Assembly: GCA_030761205.1 (NCBI GenBank)
Contig: JAULJL010000001.1
Coordinates: 34,419,145-34,483,144 of the forward strand
Source: Fremontodendron californicum
Taxonomy: Eukaryota > Streptophyta > Magnoliopsida > Malvales > Malvaceae
Direction: 5' to 3'
DNA length: 64,000 bases
The stretch's first letter is position 1; each line of letters starts with the position of its first letter. Positions 30,801 through 40,898 of the stretch are shown here, piece after piece. The notes beneath the pieces are model-generated. The model was not told the DNA's origin and ran no database searches. It saw only the letters and a program-made list of their open reading frames with translations. Both the position numbers and the translations under genes were made by a program.

Positions 30801-33250
30801 GGTTCAATAGTTGATGGTACAATGACATTTGTAAGTGATGGTAGTTCCTCAAACTTTTGTTTCCAACAATGCTTATCCTGAAAAGATTTTAACAAAGAAT
30901 CAGTGTGTGAAATTTCTGAAGCATTATCAAACTCATATTCAATTAAATAAGCTTCTAAAGGATCATGGAATGTGGTAGTGGTGAGATGTTCATGAACAAG
31001 TTCTTCAATGAAATCCACTTCATGTACTTCTGAATTATCACCAGGTTGCTTGCAAATGTTGAACACATTTAATTCTAAAGTCATATTTCCAAAAGAAATG
31101 TTCAACATACCATTCCTGCAATTTATCAGAGCATTAGAAGTTGCAAGAAATGGACGGCCTAATATAACAGGAATTTGAACATTTGGATTTGAAACAGGAT
31201 GTGTGTCCAAAACAATAAAATCAACAGGGAAGTAAAAATTATCAATTTGAACCAAAACATCTTCAACTATCCCTCGAGGAATTTTTACAGAACGATCAGC
31301 TAGTTGAAGTGTAACAGGTGTTTCCTTGAGTTCACCTAAACCTAACTGTTGATAAACAGAAAAAGGCAAAAGATTAACACTAGCACCAAGATCAAGCAAT
31401 GCACGTTCTATTCTAGTGTTTCCAATGATGCATGAGATTGTTGGACATCCAGGATCTTTGAATTTTGGTGGAGTAAGGTGCTGAATGATTGAGCTCACAC
31501 TTTCCGTCAAAAATGCTTTCTTTTGTACATTATGTTTCCTTTTAACTGTGCACATGTCCTTCAAAAATTTAGCATAAGATGGAACTTGTTTGATTGCATC
31601 CAATAAAGGAATGTTAATCTTAACTTGTTTGAAAAGTTCATAAATTTCTGCATTTTGATTCAAATTCTTTATTGTTTGCAACCTTTGAGGAAAAGGAGCA
31701 GGATGCATACCTTTTTCTTTGTCCAAATTTTCAAGAAGTTCAGACTTACCATCATCCTTACCATTACTTTTCGGAGGGGAAAGAGGATCTTGGTCTTTTG
31801 ATGGAATCTTTTTGTCAATTGCCTTTCCACTTCGAAGAGTTGTGATAGAACTGGCATTTTCCTGTTGAGTTTCATTGGAGCAAGAAACAAGACATTGAGT
31901 AGAAGGGTTAGGCTGAGGTTGAGCAGGAAACTTACCTTTTTCTTGAGTGCGTAATGAAGCTGTCAATGTGGACAAGGTGTTTTTGATCTCATTGATGTCC
32001 TGTGAAGTTCGGCTATTCACATTTGCTTGTGTTTGCATGAATGCTTGCAATGTCTCTTCCAAGGTTTGTACACGTGAAGGTTGATAGGAAAAAGTGTTGC
32101 CCGGCTTTTGAGATTGTGGTACCTGAACATGATTATTATTCCGCCAACTGAAGTTGGGATGATTTCTCCATTCAGGGTTATACGTTTCAGAGTAAGGAGA
32201 AGGAAAAGGCTTTTTAAATGTGTTTATGGAATTTACTTGATCATGCAACGCTTCTTTAAGAATGGGAATGTTTGGACATTCAGAAGTGGGGTGTCCCATG
32301 ATTTCACAAATTCCACAACTTTCTTCATTTTTAACCGTTTTGACTTCTTTTACTTCTCTAAGTTCCATGGCTTCAATCTTTCTAGCCAAATTAGCTACTT
32401 TAGCTTTTATCTCATCTTCTTGACTAAAATGATATTTTCCTCTGTTAGAAACAACATTAGATCTATTGGAACTTTCAGAGGAATTATCTGTGTGCCAGGC
32501 TTGAGAGTTATCTGCCAAATGGTCTAAGTAGTCAAAGGCTTCTTCAGGTTCTTTTTCTAGAAACTCACCGTTACACATTGTTTCAACAAATTGTTTAGTT
32601 TCGGGAGTTAAACTTTCATAAAAGAAACTAATAAGACGCCATTTTTCAAAACCATGATGTGGACAAGAACTTAACAAATCTTTAAAACGCTCCCAGCACT
32701 GAAAAAATGCTTCATTTTGATTTTGATTGAAATTTTGAATCTGTCTTTTCAAAGCAGTAGTTTTATGTGCTGGGAAAAATTTCTTTAGAAACTCAGTTTG
32801 TAATTCTTGCCATGTGCCAATTGACCTTGGTTTTAAATTATGAAGCCAAATTTTTGCTTTATCTTTTAAAGAAAAAAGAAATAATTTTAGCTTGACAATT
32901 TCATTTGTACATTGTTGGTCATTAAAGGTGACACATACATCTTCGAAGTCTTTTAGAAACGAGTAAGCACTTTCCGATTCTAACCCATGGAAATTTGGAA
33001 GCAAAGCTATCATACCTGGTTTAAAACGAAAGTTGTTTGCATTGAGAGGAAAAATAAAACAAGAGGGTGATGAGCTTCGAGTTGGTTGCAAGTAGTCACG
33101 CATGGTGCGTACTTGTCTGTTCTCATCTTCAGCATGAACACTTTCATTGTCAGCCATGGTAGGAGTTGTATTAGAAAGATTACCTGAAAAAGTTTCACAA
33201 TAAAATCTAACTAAACGACGAGATCTAAAATCACGTCGCCAAACAAGCAT
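27890..33250 (-). CDS. Athila gag-pol polyprotein, intact
   Basis: One open frame of 1786 codons. Met32 (MADNESVHAEDE) is the likelier start, because the first 31 residues look like translated leader. Domains in order: capsid-like gag (about 45-270, with FHGLESESAYSFLKDFE and SLKDKAKIWLHNL); zinc knuckle CGICEIMGHPTSEC (CX2CX4HX4C, about 312-325); retropepsin with the Athila-type active site LLDLGASVNLLP (Asp about 620); RT with FMDDF (about 1065-1069); RNase H (about 1210-1340, CDASDYAVGAVLG and SDHAALKYLL); an HHCC zinc-binding region (about 1420-1465); and the integrase catalytic triad Asp 1491, Asp 1550, Glu 1586 (D-D-35-E). No stop, frameshift or lost catalytic residue was seen. It ends PCFENN. 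It should supply all proteins for particle assembly, reverse transcription and integration. Confidence 0.95.
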   Translation of the reverse strand: MLVWRRDFRSRRLVRFYCETFSGNLSNTTPTMADNESVHAEDENRQVRTMRDYLQPTRSSSPSCFIFPLNANNFRFKPGMIALLPNFHGLESESAYSFLKDFEDVCVTFNDQQCTNEIVKLKLFLFSLKDKAKIWLHNLKPRSIGTWQELQTEFLKKFFPAHKTTALKRQIQNFNQNQNEAFFQCWERFKDLLSSCPHHGFEKWRLISFFYESLTPETKQFVETMCNGEFLEKEPEEAFDYLDHLADNSQAWHTDNSSESSNRSNVVSNRGKYHFSQEDEIKAKVANLARKIEAMELREVKEVKTVKNEESCGICEIMGHPTSECPNIPILKEALHDQVNSINTFKKPFPSPYSETYNPEWRNHPNFSWRNNNHVQVPQSQKPGNTFSYQPSRVQTLEETLQAFMQTQANVNSRTSQDINEIKNTLSTLTASLRTQEKGKFPAQPQPNPSTQCLVSCSNETQQENASSITTLRSGKAIDKKIPSKDQDPLSPPKSNGKDDGKSELLENLDKEKGMHPAPFPQRLQTIKNLNQNAEIYELFKQVKINIPLLDAIKQVPSYAKFLKDMCTVKRKHNVQKKAFLTESVSSIIQHLTPPKFKDPGCPTISCIIGNTRIERALLDLGASVNLLPFSVYQQLGLGELKETPVTLQLADRSVKIPRGIVEDVLVQIDNFYFPVDFIVLDTHPVSNPNVQIPVILGRPFLATSNALINCRNGMLNISFGNMTLELNVFNICKQPGDNSEVHEVDFIEELVHEHLTTTTFHDPLEAYLIEYEFDNASEISHTDSLLKSFQDKHCWKQKFEELPSLTNVIVPSTIEPPKLELKPLPSELKYSFLGESETFPVIISSHLDELQEGKLLQLLKMHKNALGWTLADIKGISPLICTHNIYLEENAKPSRQMQRRLNPNMKEVVRNEVIKLLDNGIIYPISDSKWVSPTQVVPKKSGVTVVKNENNELIPARTVTGWRMCIDYRKLNSVTRKDHFPLPFMDQILERVAGHEFYCFIDGYSGYNQIAIALEDQEKTTFTCPFGTFAYRRMPFGLCNAPATFQRCMLSIFSDMIERNLEIFMDDFSVSGDSFDDCLANLKNVLIRCEEKNLVLNWEKCHFMVTKGIVLGHIVSAKGIEVDKSKLELIANLPTPKTVKDIRSFLGHAGFYRRFIKDFSTISKPLCNLLMKDTAFEWTKDCEDAFEKLKNMLTTAPIMRSPDWSLPFEIMCDASDYAVGAVLGQRKDNKPHVIYYASKTLNRAQMNYSTTEKELLAVVFALDKFRSYLVGSSIVVFSDHAALKYLLSKKDAKPRLLRWILLLQEFDITIRDKKGVENVVADHLSRLVCDESFGTSPINDTFPDEQLLIVSTTPWFADIANFLATGKIPSQWSTQDKRKFLNEVKKFYWDDPYLFKYCPDQIFRRCIPDNEVSSVIKFCHSEACGGHFSSKKTAAKILQCGFYWPTLFKDAHNFCKSCESCQKLGSISKRNMMPLNPILVIEIFDCWGIDFMGPFPPSFGFLYILVAIDYVSKWIEAIPCRNNDHKTVIKFLKENILSRFGIPRSIISDGGTHFCNKVFETLMKKYAITHKVATPYHPQTNGQVELANREIKQILEKTVNPNRKDWSLRLNDALWAYRTAFKTALGMSPYRLVYGKPCHLPVELEHKAYWAIKMFNSNLDDASNLRKLQINELEELRNDAYENSKIHKERTKAFHDKLISRKTFNVGQKVLLYNSRLHIFPGKLRSRWTGPFVVKHVYHYGAVDIENPQNGNVFKVNGQRLKLFLENHVTQEEVVFLSDPCFENN

Positions 33251-33270
33251 AAAACAAAGTTAATAAACAA

Positions 33271-33352
33271 AATTAGGCGGTATAACCAGCCAATAAAAAT
33301 AAATATATACAAATTAGGCGGTATAACCAGCCAATAAAAATAAATATACTTA
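33271..33352. repeat. 41-bp direct repeat in the Athila leader
   Basis: The unit starting AATTAGGCGGTATAACCAGC occurs at 33271 and 33312, almost identical over about 38 bases. It lies in the untranslated leader between the primer site and the gag-pol start, where packaging signals are expected. Confidence 0.85.
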
Positions 33353-33376
33353 TAAACTTATATACTTAGTATTGCT

Positions 33377-33394
33377 TCCCCGGCAACGGCGCCA
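33377..33394 (-). other. tRNA-Asp primer binding site
   Basis: On the element strand TGGCGCCGTTGCCGGGGA is exactly complementary to the 3' 18 bases, including CCA, of plant cytosolic tRNA-Asp. This is the standard Athila primer. It lies six bases inside the 5' LTR. Confidence 0.92.
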
Positions 33395-33400
33395 AAAACT

Positions 33401-34889
33401 TGATGGAAACTCAATTAAGAGTTGTAAACCCAAGTGCAGGTTATGTTCAAGTAATAAATTCTCGGGTGTCCGAGGTCGAACCACAGGGAAGCGTATTAAT
33501 AAGTATAAGTTTATAAATATATAAGACAAAGAAAGTAAACAAGATATTAGGGAATCAACAACAAAATAAGATAAACAAGATATTAGAGAACAAAATAAAC
33601 AAAATAACATAAAAACAATTAAACAAGATATAAAAAACAATAAGAAATGATGTTGAGGTTAGAGAATCCACTCTTGGTGTTATGCTAAGATTAATCTTGT
33701 TTTATTACACAATTGAAATCCACACATAAGGGAGGTTCCAATCGGAAGGTTTAGCAATTCAGTCCAACGTCCATAGCATATGATATTATGTTCATTTGGT
33801 GTCCTCAAAACTCATAAAAAGAGTCCAAGCATTCCTTATGCCAAGGTATATGTCTACAACAAATCAAGGTTATGAAACCAAGCATTTACTGTGCCATTTT
33901 CATTGTCAATAATGAATCAAGATCTCTACTTTGCAAGTATGATTTTAAACCAAAAGAAAATATTATCTATACTAGTGTTTATAAATGATGATTCATTTTA
34001 GCTCATGTTTAAGAGACTAACCTTAGCATTTACCAAGAGCTTCACCTCATCACCTCAACAATATGATTAGCAACACATACTAGATATGAATAAAATGAAA
34101 AGAAATGTAAGAAGCATAAGTAAATAAAAAAGAAAACTAGAGAAAGGAAAGAAGAAGAAAACTTAGAGAATTTTACTACAAAGGCTAATATCCTACCAAT
34201 GTATAATGTATCCCAATACTCATCCAAGGCCCTCTATTTATACACATTTTGGAGGGCTAAATGACAAGAGACAAGCTTTACAAATTTCAAAGGTAGGTAT
34301 AATAGGTGGGTGCATTTTTCTAACAATTTTCGTCATATTGTATGACAATTCTGATCAGCCAGCTTGATGGTAGATTTTGTCAATGTTGGAGGCTCGATCT
34401 GATAAAATGGTCTTCTAGAAAAATATACCCCTATCAGTTACGGATCCATAGCCGTTGGAATCAGATCATTTGCGCACGTGGATCGGAAGATATGGTCAAA
34501 ATACCAAAACGGTGCAGAACAGACGTCATTGCACATCAGCCAACTTGATGGTCGATTTCGCTAGGGAAAACGACTCCGTTTCAAGAAGTGTAAAACATGA
34601 AAAAGATAGATATGCCTCTTAGCTTTGCAGGGATACAAAGTTCAGCCTTATTGCTTCAGTGAAACTCGAGATATAGCTGATATGGCAAAAGGTGTCGGAA
34701 CTGGAACTGAACTGGATTTGCCCTTAATTCTAGTAATCTGAAATCACTCAAAGAAACTTGTGAAAAACACCAAATTACATAAAAATATAAAAGATCATAA
34801 ACACAATTAGACTAAACAATAATAACTCGTATTTGACACAAAACAATAATAAAACATAACTAAAAACTATATAATTATACGAGTTATCA
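33401..34889 (-). repeat. 5' LTR of the Athila element
   Basis: 1489 bp, apparently identical to 22866-24354. It carries the TATAAATAG promoter motif at 34234-34242 on the minus strand, and the transcript would run leftward into gag-pol. Confidence 0.95.
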
Positions 34890-34894
34890 TCATT
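34890..34894. repeat. Target site duplication (right) of the Athila element, tcatt
   Basis: Matches 22861-22865. Ogre-like LTR sequence resumes immediately after it. Confidence 0.95.
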
Positions 34895-37657
34895 TTTCAT
34901 GACATTCTCACAACATCTTGGTTCCTAGACCACTCGGCCATGTAGATTTTTTTAGGCTTTTAGGCCATTTTTGCATGCCATGCATATTCCACGTCATTTA
35001 GTCATCTAGGTCATTTTACATGTCATTTAGGCTTTTAGGCCATTTTTGCATGCCATGCATATTCCATGTCATTTAGGCATTTAGATCATTTTTATTATTC
35101 CATGTCATTTTCCATGAATTTAGACATTAGGTCATGTTATTATTTCATGTCATTTTCTATAACATTTAGACATTTGGTCATTTTTATTATTCGATGTCAT
35201 GTAGGAATCTAGGTCATCTTCCATGTCATTTAGGTATTTAGGTTATTTTCCATGTCACTTAGACATTTAGGTCATTTTTATTATTCCATGTCATTTTCTA
35301 TGACATTTAGACATTAGGTCATTTTTATTATTCCATGTCATTTTCTATAACATTTAGACATTAGGTCATTTTTATTATTCCATGTCATTTAGGCATTAGG
35401 TCATTTTTGCATGCCATGTCATTTAAGCTTTAGACCATTTTCATATGCCATGTCATTTTCCATGACATTTAAGCTTTAGGCCATTTTCATATGCCATGTC
35501 ATTTTCCATGTCATTTAAGCATTAGGTCATTTTTATCATTCCATGTCATTTAAGCATTAGGCCATTTTCATATGCCATGTCGCTATCCATGTCATTTAGG
35601 CACTATGTTATTTTCATTATTCCATGTCATTTGCCATGTCATTTAGACACTAGGTCATGCATATTCCATGTCATTCATTTCATGCATTATTGCATTTCCC
35701 ACTTGATTTTTGACTTAAGCCAATCAATGGCTCAAAGCCAAGCTCTCATGAGCATGCCTGTGGAAAATTAAAATTTGTACAAATTGGATTTTCTAAATTT
35801 AGGATTTTTTTTCACTAGGAAGCCTTTATCTAAATTTTTAGAATTTTTTACCACTGGTTGTAGGACCTTAGAGGAGTCTCTAATATTTTTATTATGATTT
35901 TTGGACGTTTTTATCAAAGGTTTAAAAATATTTTTTCGTTAAGCAGTTGTTTACCCATTGTTCTGTCTTTCATGAATTTTCGGGTAGGTCATCCTTAGTC
36001 TAAAAATTAAGATGATTTTTTCCATATAGATCGACATGTTCTAAGTCTCCTATAACTTTTTTAGATTTTTTTGAGACTTTTTAGAAGGGTAAAGAATTGG
36101 TTTCCAAAACTGGTCAGAAAAGTCAGATTTGTTTTTATGAACTAATAATTTTCTGTTCTGTTTAAGGCACTAAAATGGGGCTGAATTAAAACATTAGTTG
36201 CTGTCTTAGATTAATTTCCAAGTTATTTTAATCATAAAATTTGATTTTTTAAGAGTTGGGTCAAGGTTCGTCAACCCTGAGTTTCAAAACTAGGAACAAT
36301 TAGAGCCTTTTAAAGGGTGTTTTTGGCCAAGTTTTATTTTGTCCAAAAATTCTGATTTTTTTTTTTTTACATCCTAGTCTAAAATCCAAGTTAGAAAATC
36401 CAACTTAGGTCTCTTCCAAAGGTAGTCGGTTGTCTTTTCAGATATACGAATATCCTTATTTTGTGGGAGAAATAAATTTCCATGCATTTGCATTTTTCAT
36501 ATTCATGCATATTTTATGACATTTAATTTTTGCTATTTTGGTTTTATAAATTCCATATATATATGAATGTTCCATAGTGATGTCATTGCTTTGATTTAGA
36601 ATTTATGTTGTCATTTTGATTATGGCATAATTATGAATATTCTAAAATAATGTTTGCCATTTAATTTAGATTTTTGCTATGTTATATAGATTTCTAATAT
36701 GTCATTTAGGTTTTATCATGTCATTAATTCTTGCCATGTTATGTAGATCTTTGCCATGTCATTTAGATTCTACCATGTCATTTAGGTTATGCCATGTCAT
36801 CTAGATTTTTCCATGTCAAGCATGCCATGTTATTAATCCATATTCCATGTCATCTAGATTTTGCCATGACAAGTATGCCTTGTCGTTAATCCATATGCCA
36901 TGTCATTCACTCATATGGCATGTCATTAGTAATGATTTGCATATTCATAACCTTTTTTTAAAATGTTTTCCAAAAGATCATGTTTTTTTTTTTAAATAAG
37001 GATATTCCCGAGTTAAAATAATTCATAAGCTCTCTACCCGGTTTGCTGGGGAGGATATCATCAATTATCATTAACAATGGAATATCTTTCTTTCAAAAAA
37101 TGAGAATGATTCAGAAATTTTCTAAATAAATAAAAATTTCTATGTTTTGCCGGGTTTCCCGAGGAATATAGGAAAATTTTAAGATAATAAATTCCGGATC
37201 ATTTTCGACTAAAAATGAGACTATTTTTCTTTAATATGGAATTATTTTAAAATGCTAGTTTCAAAACCGAATTTTTACCGAGACTCGAGATAACACACGA
37301 TTAATAAGGTACCGTTTTATACGGGCGTTGTAGGGGTGCTAATCCTTCCCCGCACGTAACTGACTCCCGAACCCCTTTTTTTCGTTTTCTCTGGTTTAAA
37401 AGCACAGACTTCGAAATTGGTTTTAAATAAAATATTTTAATTAATTTTAAAATGTTTTATAAAATCGGTTTTAATAGGTGGCCGATCACACCTAGCCAAA
37501 AAAGATTGGTGGCGACTCTATTTCTTTTTTCGAGATTGTTTTCAAGCCCTTATTTTATTTCAAGAGGAATTAAATCATCTTTTCCTCTGTTATCCCAATG
37601 TCACACTTAACGAGTAATGTCTTGCGATGAGACTTGTTATTTTTTTAGGTTACGACA
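34895..37657 (+). repeat. 5' LTR of the Ogre-like element, second part
   Basis: The remaining 2.76 kb of the 5' LTR, matching about 53846-56596 and ending in TTACGACA at 37657. The first 800 bases and about 36600-36930 are dense degenerate tandem copies of CCATGTCATTTAGGCATTAGG-type units (see repeat entry). No gene is present. Confidence 0.85.
34900..35690. repeat. CATGTCATTTAG-type degenerate tandem repeats in the LTR
   Basis: Dozens of variants of TTCCATGTCATTTAGGCATT and GGTCATTTTTATTATTCC follow one another with variable 30-60-base spacing. The same array occurs at 53830-54640. A second block (CCATGTCATCTAGATTTTGC) is at 36660-36930 and 55600-55900. These are internal LTR minisatellites. 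Confidence 0.85.
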
Positions 37658-37660
37658 GCT

Positions 37661-37678
37661 TGGCTATTCCACTGGAAC
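37661..37678 (+). other. Probable primer binding site of the Ogre-like element
   Basis: TGGCTATTCCACTGGAAC starts three bases after the 5' LTR. It resembles the TGGCGACTCCACTGGGG-type site common to plant Tat/Ogre elements, with a few substitutions. The tRNA was not assigned. Confidence 0.5.
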
Positions 37679-38653
37679 CCTTAGAGAGTCAGGCCTAAAA
37701 TTAGTCGCGTGTTATCGAAAGTCTCGTTTTTGTCGGTTTTATCCGGTATTTAATTTTAATTCCCATATTTTTTTAATAAGAAGGAGAATTTTGAAAATAA
37801 TAAAATACTTTTGAATATGTTCATATTCACGTACATACATATTATTATTGTTCTCTGTTTATTTCGTTGTATATTATCTTTCTTTGCTTAACTGATGCTT
37901 TACGTTGTTTAATCTTATCGGGGTATTTAGAATAAGGGGTGTAGAATAGGTGGTGAAAGGTTTGTTGTTCCTCCTCACACACTACACTTGCATTTGCATA
38001 ACATGAGCTCTATACCCGAGTTTCGTCCCTTTAAGTGGAAGTAAAGTAGCTACGCTCTCGTGATTGACCCTCGGCATGGGCTAGCAAAATACTTTCGAAG
38101 TATAAATTACCTAAGCTCTCGTGATTGATCCTCCGCATGGGCTAGGGAAATATACTCTAACGAATTGAACCCGTTTTTATCGGGGTTCCTTACTAGCCTT
38201 CACAGGCGACAGTGAGGAACAATTCGGGGCCTTTTTAGAACTTCATTCACCTACATATAGTGAACCATATAGGCGAAGCCTTGCCGAATTTTTGATAGAT
38301 ATACCGAAGTTAGGAACACATGGAGGGACATTTCCAACCTTTTGTTACCTATTTTACATTTCGAATAAGTTTTGCAAATCGGCGATGATGAATGCACATT
38401 GTTTCACCCGCGATAAGTTTAATATCCCAAAGGCATCGTAATGCCGAATTTTCGTTAGGACATTTGTTTATTTTACACTATTTTTTATTATTTGATTTCT
38501 TCACCTTTATTAACTTGTTTCTTTTTCATGCATTAATTTTCGTTGGGACATTTGTTTTGTTTATACTATTTGTTATTATTTGATTTCTTCACCTTTATTA
38601 ATTTGTTTCTTTTTCATGCATTTTTTTGTCATCATAATACATAGAGAAGGTTA
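37679..38653 (+). other. Untranslated leader of the Ogre-like element
   Basis: A non-coding 1-kb leader. A duplicated block, CTCGTGATTGACCCTCGGCA / CTCGTGATTGATCCTCCGCA followed by TGGGCTAG, occurs at about 38058 and 38118. A second duplication (TTGATTTCTTCACCTTTATTAA) is found at about 38490 and 38580. No ORF of note is present. Confidence 0.55.
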
Positions 38654-40490
38654 TTGGCCTCGGGATACTCTTCATCCAAAAAGGCTTTCATGGAGGGTCG
38701 GGTTACTTTGATAGTGGAAGAGCATGCAGTGGTAAGAGAGCGCTTAGAGTCGGGTCAGCGAAGAAACGAGGATTGCTTAAAAAAGGGATATGTGTTAGTA
38801 TTGCCAGAACGGGTAGAATTAGATCTCCGGCAAAATGATCTCCGTGGGTTGACAGACATTTGGAATCAGTGGGATATGTCAGAAAAGAAGGCTTTCACTC
38901 AGATATATGGAGACATAGCTTTGTTGATACCAATCAGAGTTAATAATGAGTTGATTCGGGTTATGATGCAGTTCTGGAATCGTGTCTACCGATGCTTCAC
39001 CTTTAACGAGGAAGATATGACACCAACCATAGAGGAGTACTCAACTTTGTTGAGTATCGAGGATACCATCCCGGATCGAATTTATTTGAAGGATTCGAAG
39101 ACATTGGGGTTTAAAAAGAAGTTAGTTAAGATTGTGGAATGGACAACAAATGGGTCGATGGGCATGTGGTTAAGAAAGGGAAAATTGAGTGTATCCCTTG
39201 GGACGCCCTCCAATCTTTGATCCGAAGCCACTCGAATAGAGAGATCGCTAGAGATATCTTCGCCCTAGCCATATATGGTTTGGTTATCTTCCTAGGGACA
39301 TTAGGATGTGTCGAGTTAGCCGTACTTGACCTTTTTGAAAGGTTAAGGCAGAAGTTAGATCCGTCCCCAGCCATCATAGCAGAAACAATACGATATTTGA
39401 ATTTTTGCAAGCGACCAAGAAAAGGGAGATTCAATAGATGTGCGCAACTCCTCTATATTTGGATCCAGAGTCATTTCTGGAAGTGAGAGGATTTTTTTTC
39501 AAACCGCACATGACATCCCTAGTACCGATCAACGAGTTTCTTAAGAGGGATTGACCCAAGGACATAAATGAAGAGCAATGGATCAACATGCTCTGAAATC
39601 TTAAGGGTGAGATGGTAACTTGGAGAGCTCCATGGATGGTTCCTATACTGATATTATACAAATGTGGGGACAAGCCAGGGGTTCCACTACTTGGGATTTG
39701 GGGAGCCATGAATTACGCACCTCTGTTGGTGTAAAGACAGGTCAAGTCTCGGCAATTCACACCCGCGACTCACGAGCTGGGTTTATTAGAGTTTACCTAC
39801 AAAGAGGAGGGGTACTCAGGAAAGGTGCGGAGATAGTTGAAGCATGGAAGAAGACTCATTGGATAAAGGTGGCTCGATATGCTGACATCGTCACACCAAA
39901 TTACATGGTGTGGAGAGGCAAGAGAGTTAACGATAGACTATTAGCGCCCGATAGGAGGGATATCTCACTGATAGATCTACAATTGGAAGAAGGGCCGTCA
40001 GATTTAGAAATTGCGAAGTCAGAATTTGAGAAAGAAAAAGTCCGAATGAGAAAAGAGGTTGCCCAACTCCAAGAAGAGATCAATGACTTGAAGACTAGGG
40101 AATCGATTAGGGAAAGGGAAGTAAAAAAGGTCAAGAGAGAAAGGGATACTGTCAAGGGAGATCTCGAGGAACTAAACTTGGAAAATAAAAAGTTCCGTTT
40201 TGAACTAAAATTTGAAGGGACCGTCAAGTCTTCCAGGGTGTGGCAGAAATAAGTCGACTATCTGAAGAAAAAAAATAACTATTGGAAAGAGAGAGTCAAA
40301 CAGGAGGAAGCCTGAGCCGATAGACTCGAGCATGCGAAGCAAGTCAAGGAAAGCTCACACACTGCTGTTTCGACTGAACTATTGAGATGTCAGCTGGAAA
40401 ATAAAGGATTATGGACCAGATTGAAAAGCAAGGCAATCAAAAAGGGAACTATAAGGGAAAGTCCAAGATCCGGGAAGGTTACTTAGGACC
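38654..40490 (+). pseudogene. Ogre-type ORF1 (DUF7745-like) pseudogene
   Basis: Encodes the extra protein that Ogre elements place before gag. The N-terminal part (38654-39220) contains YRCFTFNEEDMTPTIEEYS; the next phase (39139-39486) contains DIFALAIYGLVIFLGTLG. Further on, a segment in another phase reads GIWGAMNYAPLLVLRQ. A long Glu/Lys coiled coil follows (about 39990-40250, EVAQLQEEINDLKTRES). These match the plant DUF7745-type ORF1 in order and spacing. At least two frameshifts (about 39140-39220 and 39620-39700) and several stops (for example 39487 and 40250) break it. The role of ORF1 in Ogre is unknown. Confidence 0.7.
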
Positions 40491-40607
40491 ATCACTTTGT
40501 AACGACACTTTGAAATAAATGGGCAAACTATTGGATTGCCTTAGGACAGATCTTGTTATTTTATCCTTGATGTATTTAATTTTAGAAATCAATGGAAGAC
40601 CATTTGG

Positions 40608-40790
40608 TTGAAATTACCTGGGGCCAATACTTTCAAATGCATTCATACATTATTTATTATACATATTCATGTACTTAGTCATTCATTTAATTATATATTC
40701 ATTCATTCATTTATTATACATATTCATTCATTTATTCATTCCATTATATATTCATTCATTCATTCATTCATAATAAAACATAAAGAACAA
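40608..40790. repeat. ATTCATTC-type simple repeat
   Basis: A run of CATTCATT/TTATACATATTCATT variants over about 180 bases between ORF1 and gag. The open frame through it is low complexity and not a gene. Confidence 0.75.
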
Positions 40791-40898
40791 ATCACAGAAT
40801 TCTAATCCATGATTTTTTAACTGAAGGTAAAAATTGGGCATCCTCCAAAAGAACCAGATTTTCAGCGCCATTATAATACCAAATCTCAGGCCAGAATT

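Larger units (their letters stand above)
22866..34889 (-). mobile_element. Young Athila-lineage Ty3/gypsy element carrying foreign genes
   Basis: A complete 12.0-kb element on the minus strand: 5' LTR 34889-33401, tRNA-Asp primer site, leader, one uninterrupted gag-pol frame (33250-27890), a 3.5-kb post-pol region, polypurine tract, 3' LTR 24354-22866. Both LTRs are 1489 bp and I found no difference in the stretches compared. Target duplications are perfect, which indicates a recent insertion. The post-pol region, where Athila often has an env-like ORF, carries a broken virus-like nucleic-acid-binding-protein frame (27094-27703) and a LOG-family ORF (26149-26838). All cis signals and the gag-pol are intact, so the element may still be able to move. 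Confidence 0.93.

Noticed and set aside
33377..33394. Match to the 3' end of tRNA-Asp
   Set aside because: Only the last 18 bases are present and they sit next to an LTR, so it is a primer binding site, not a tRNA gene.
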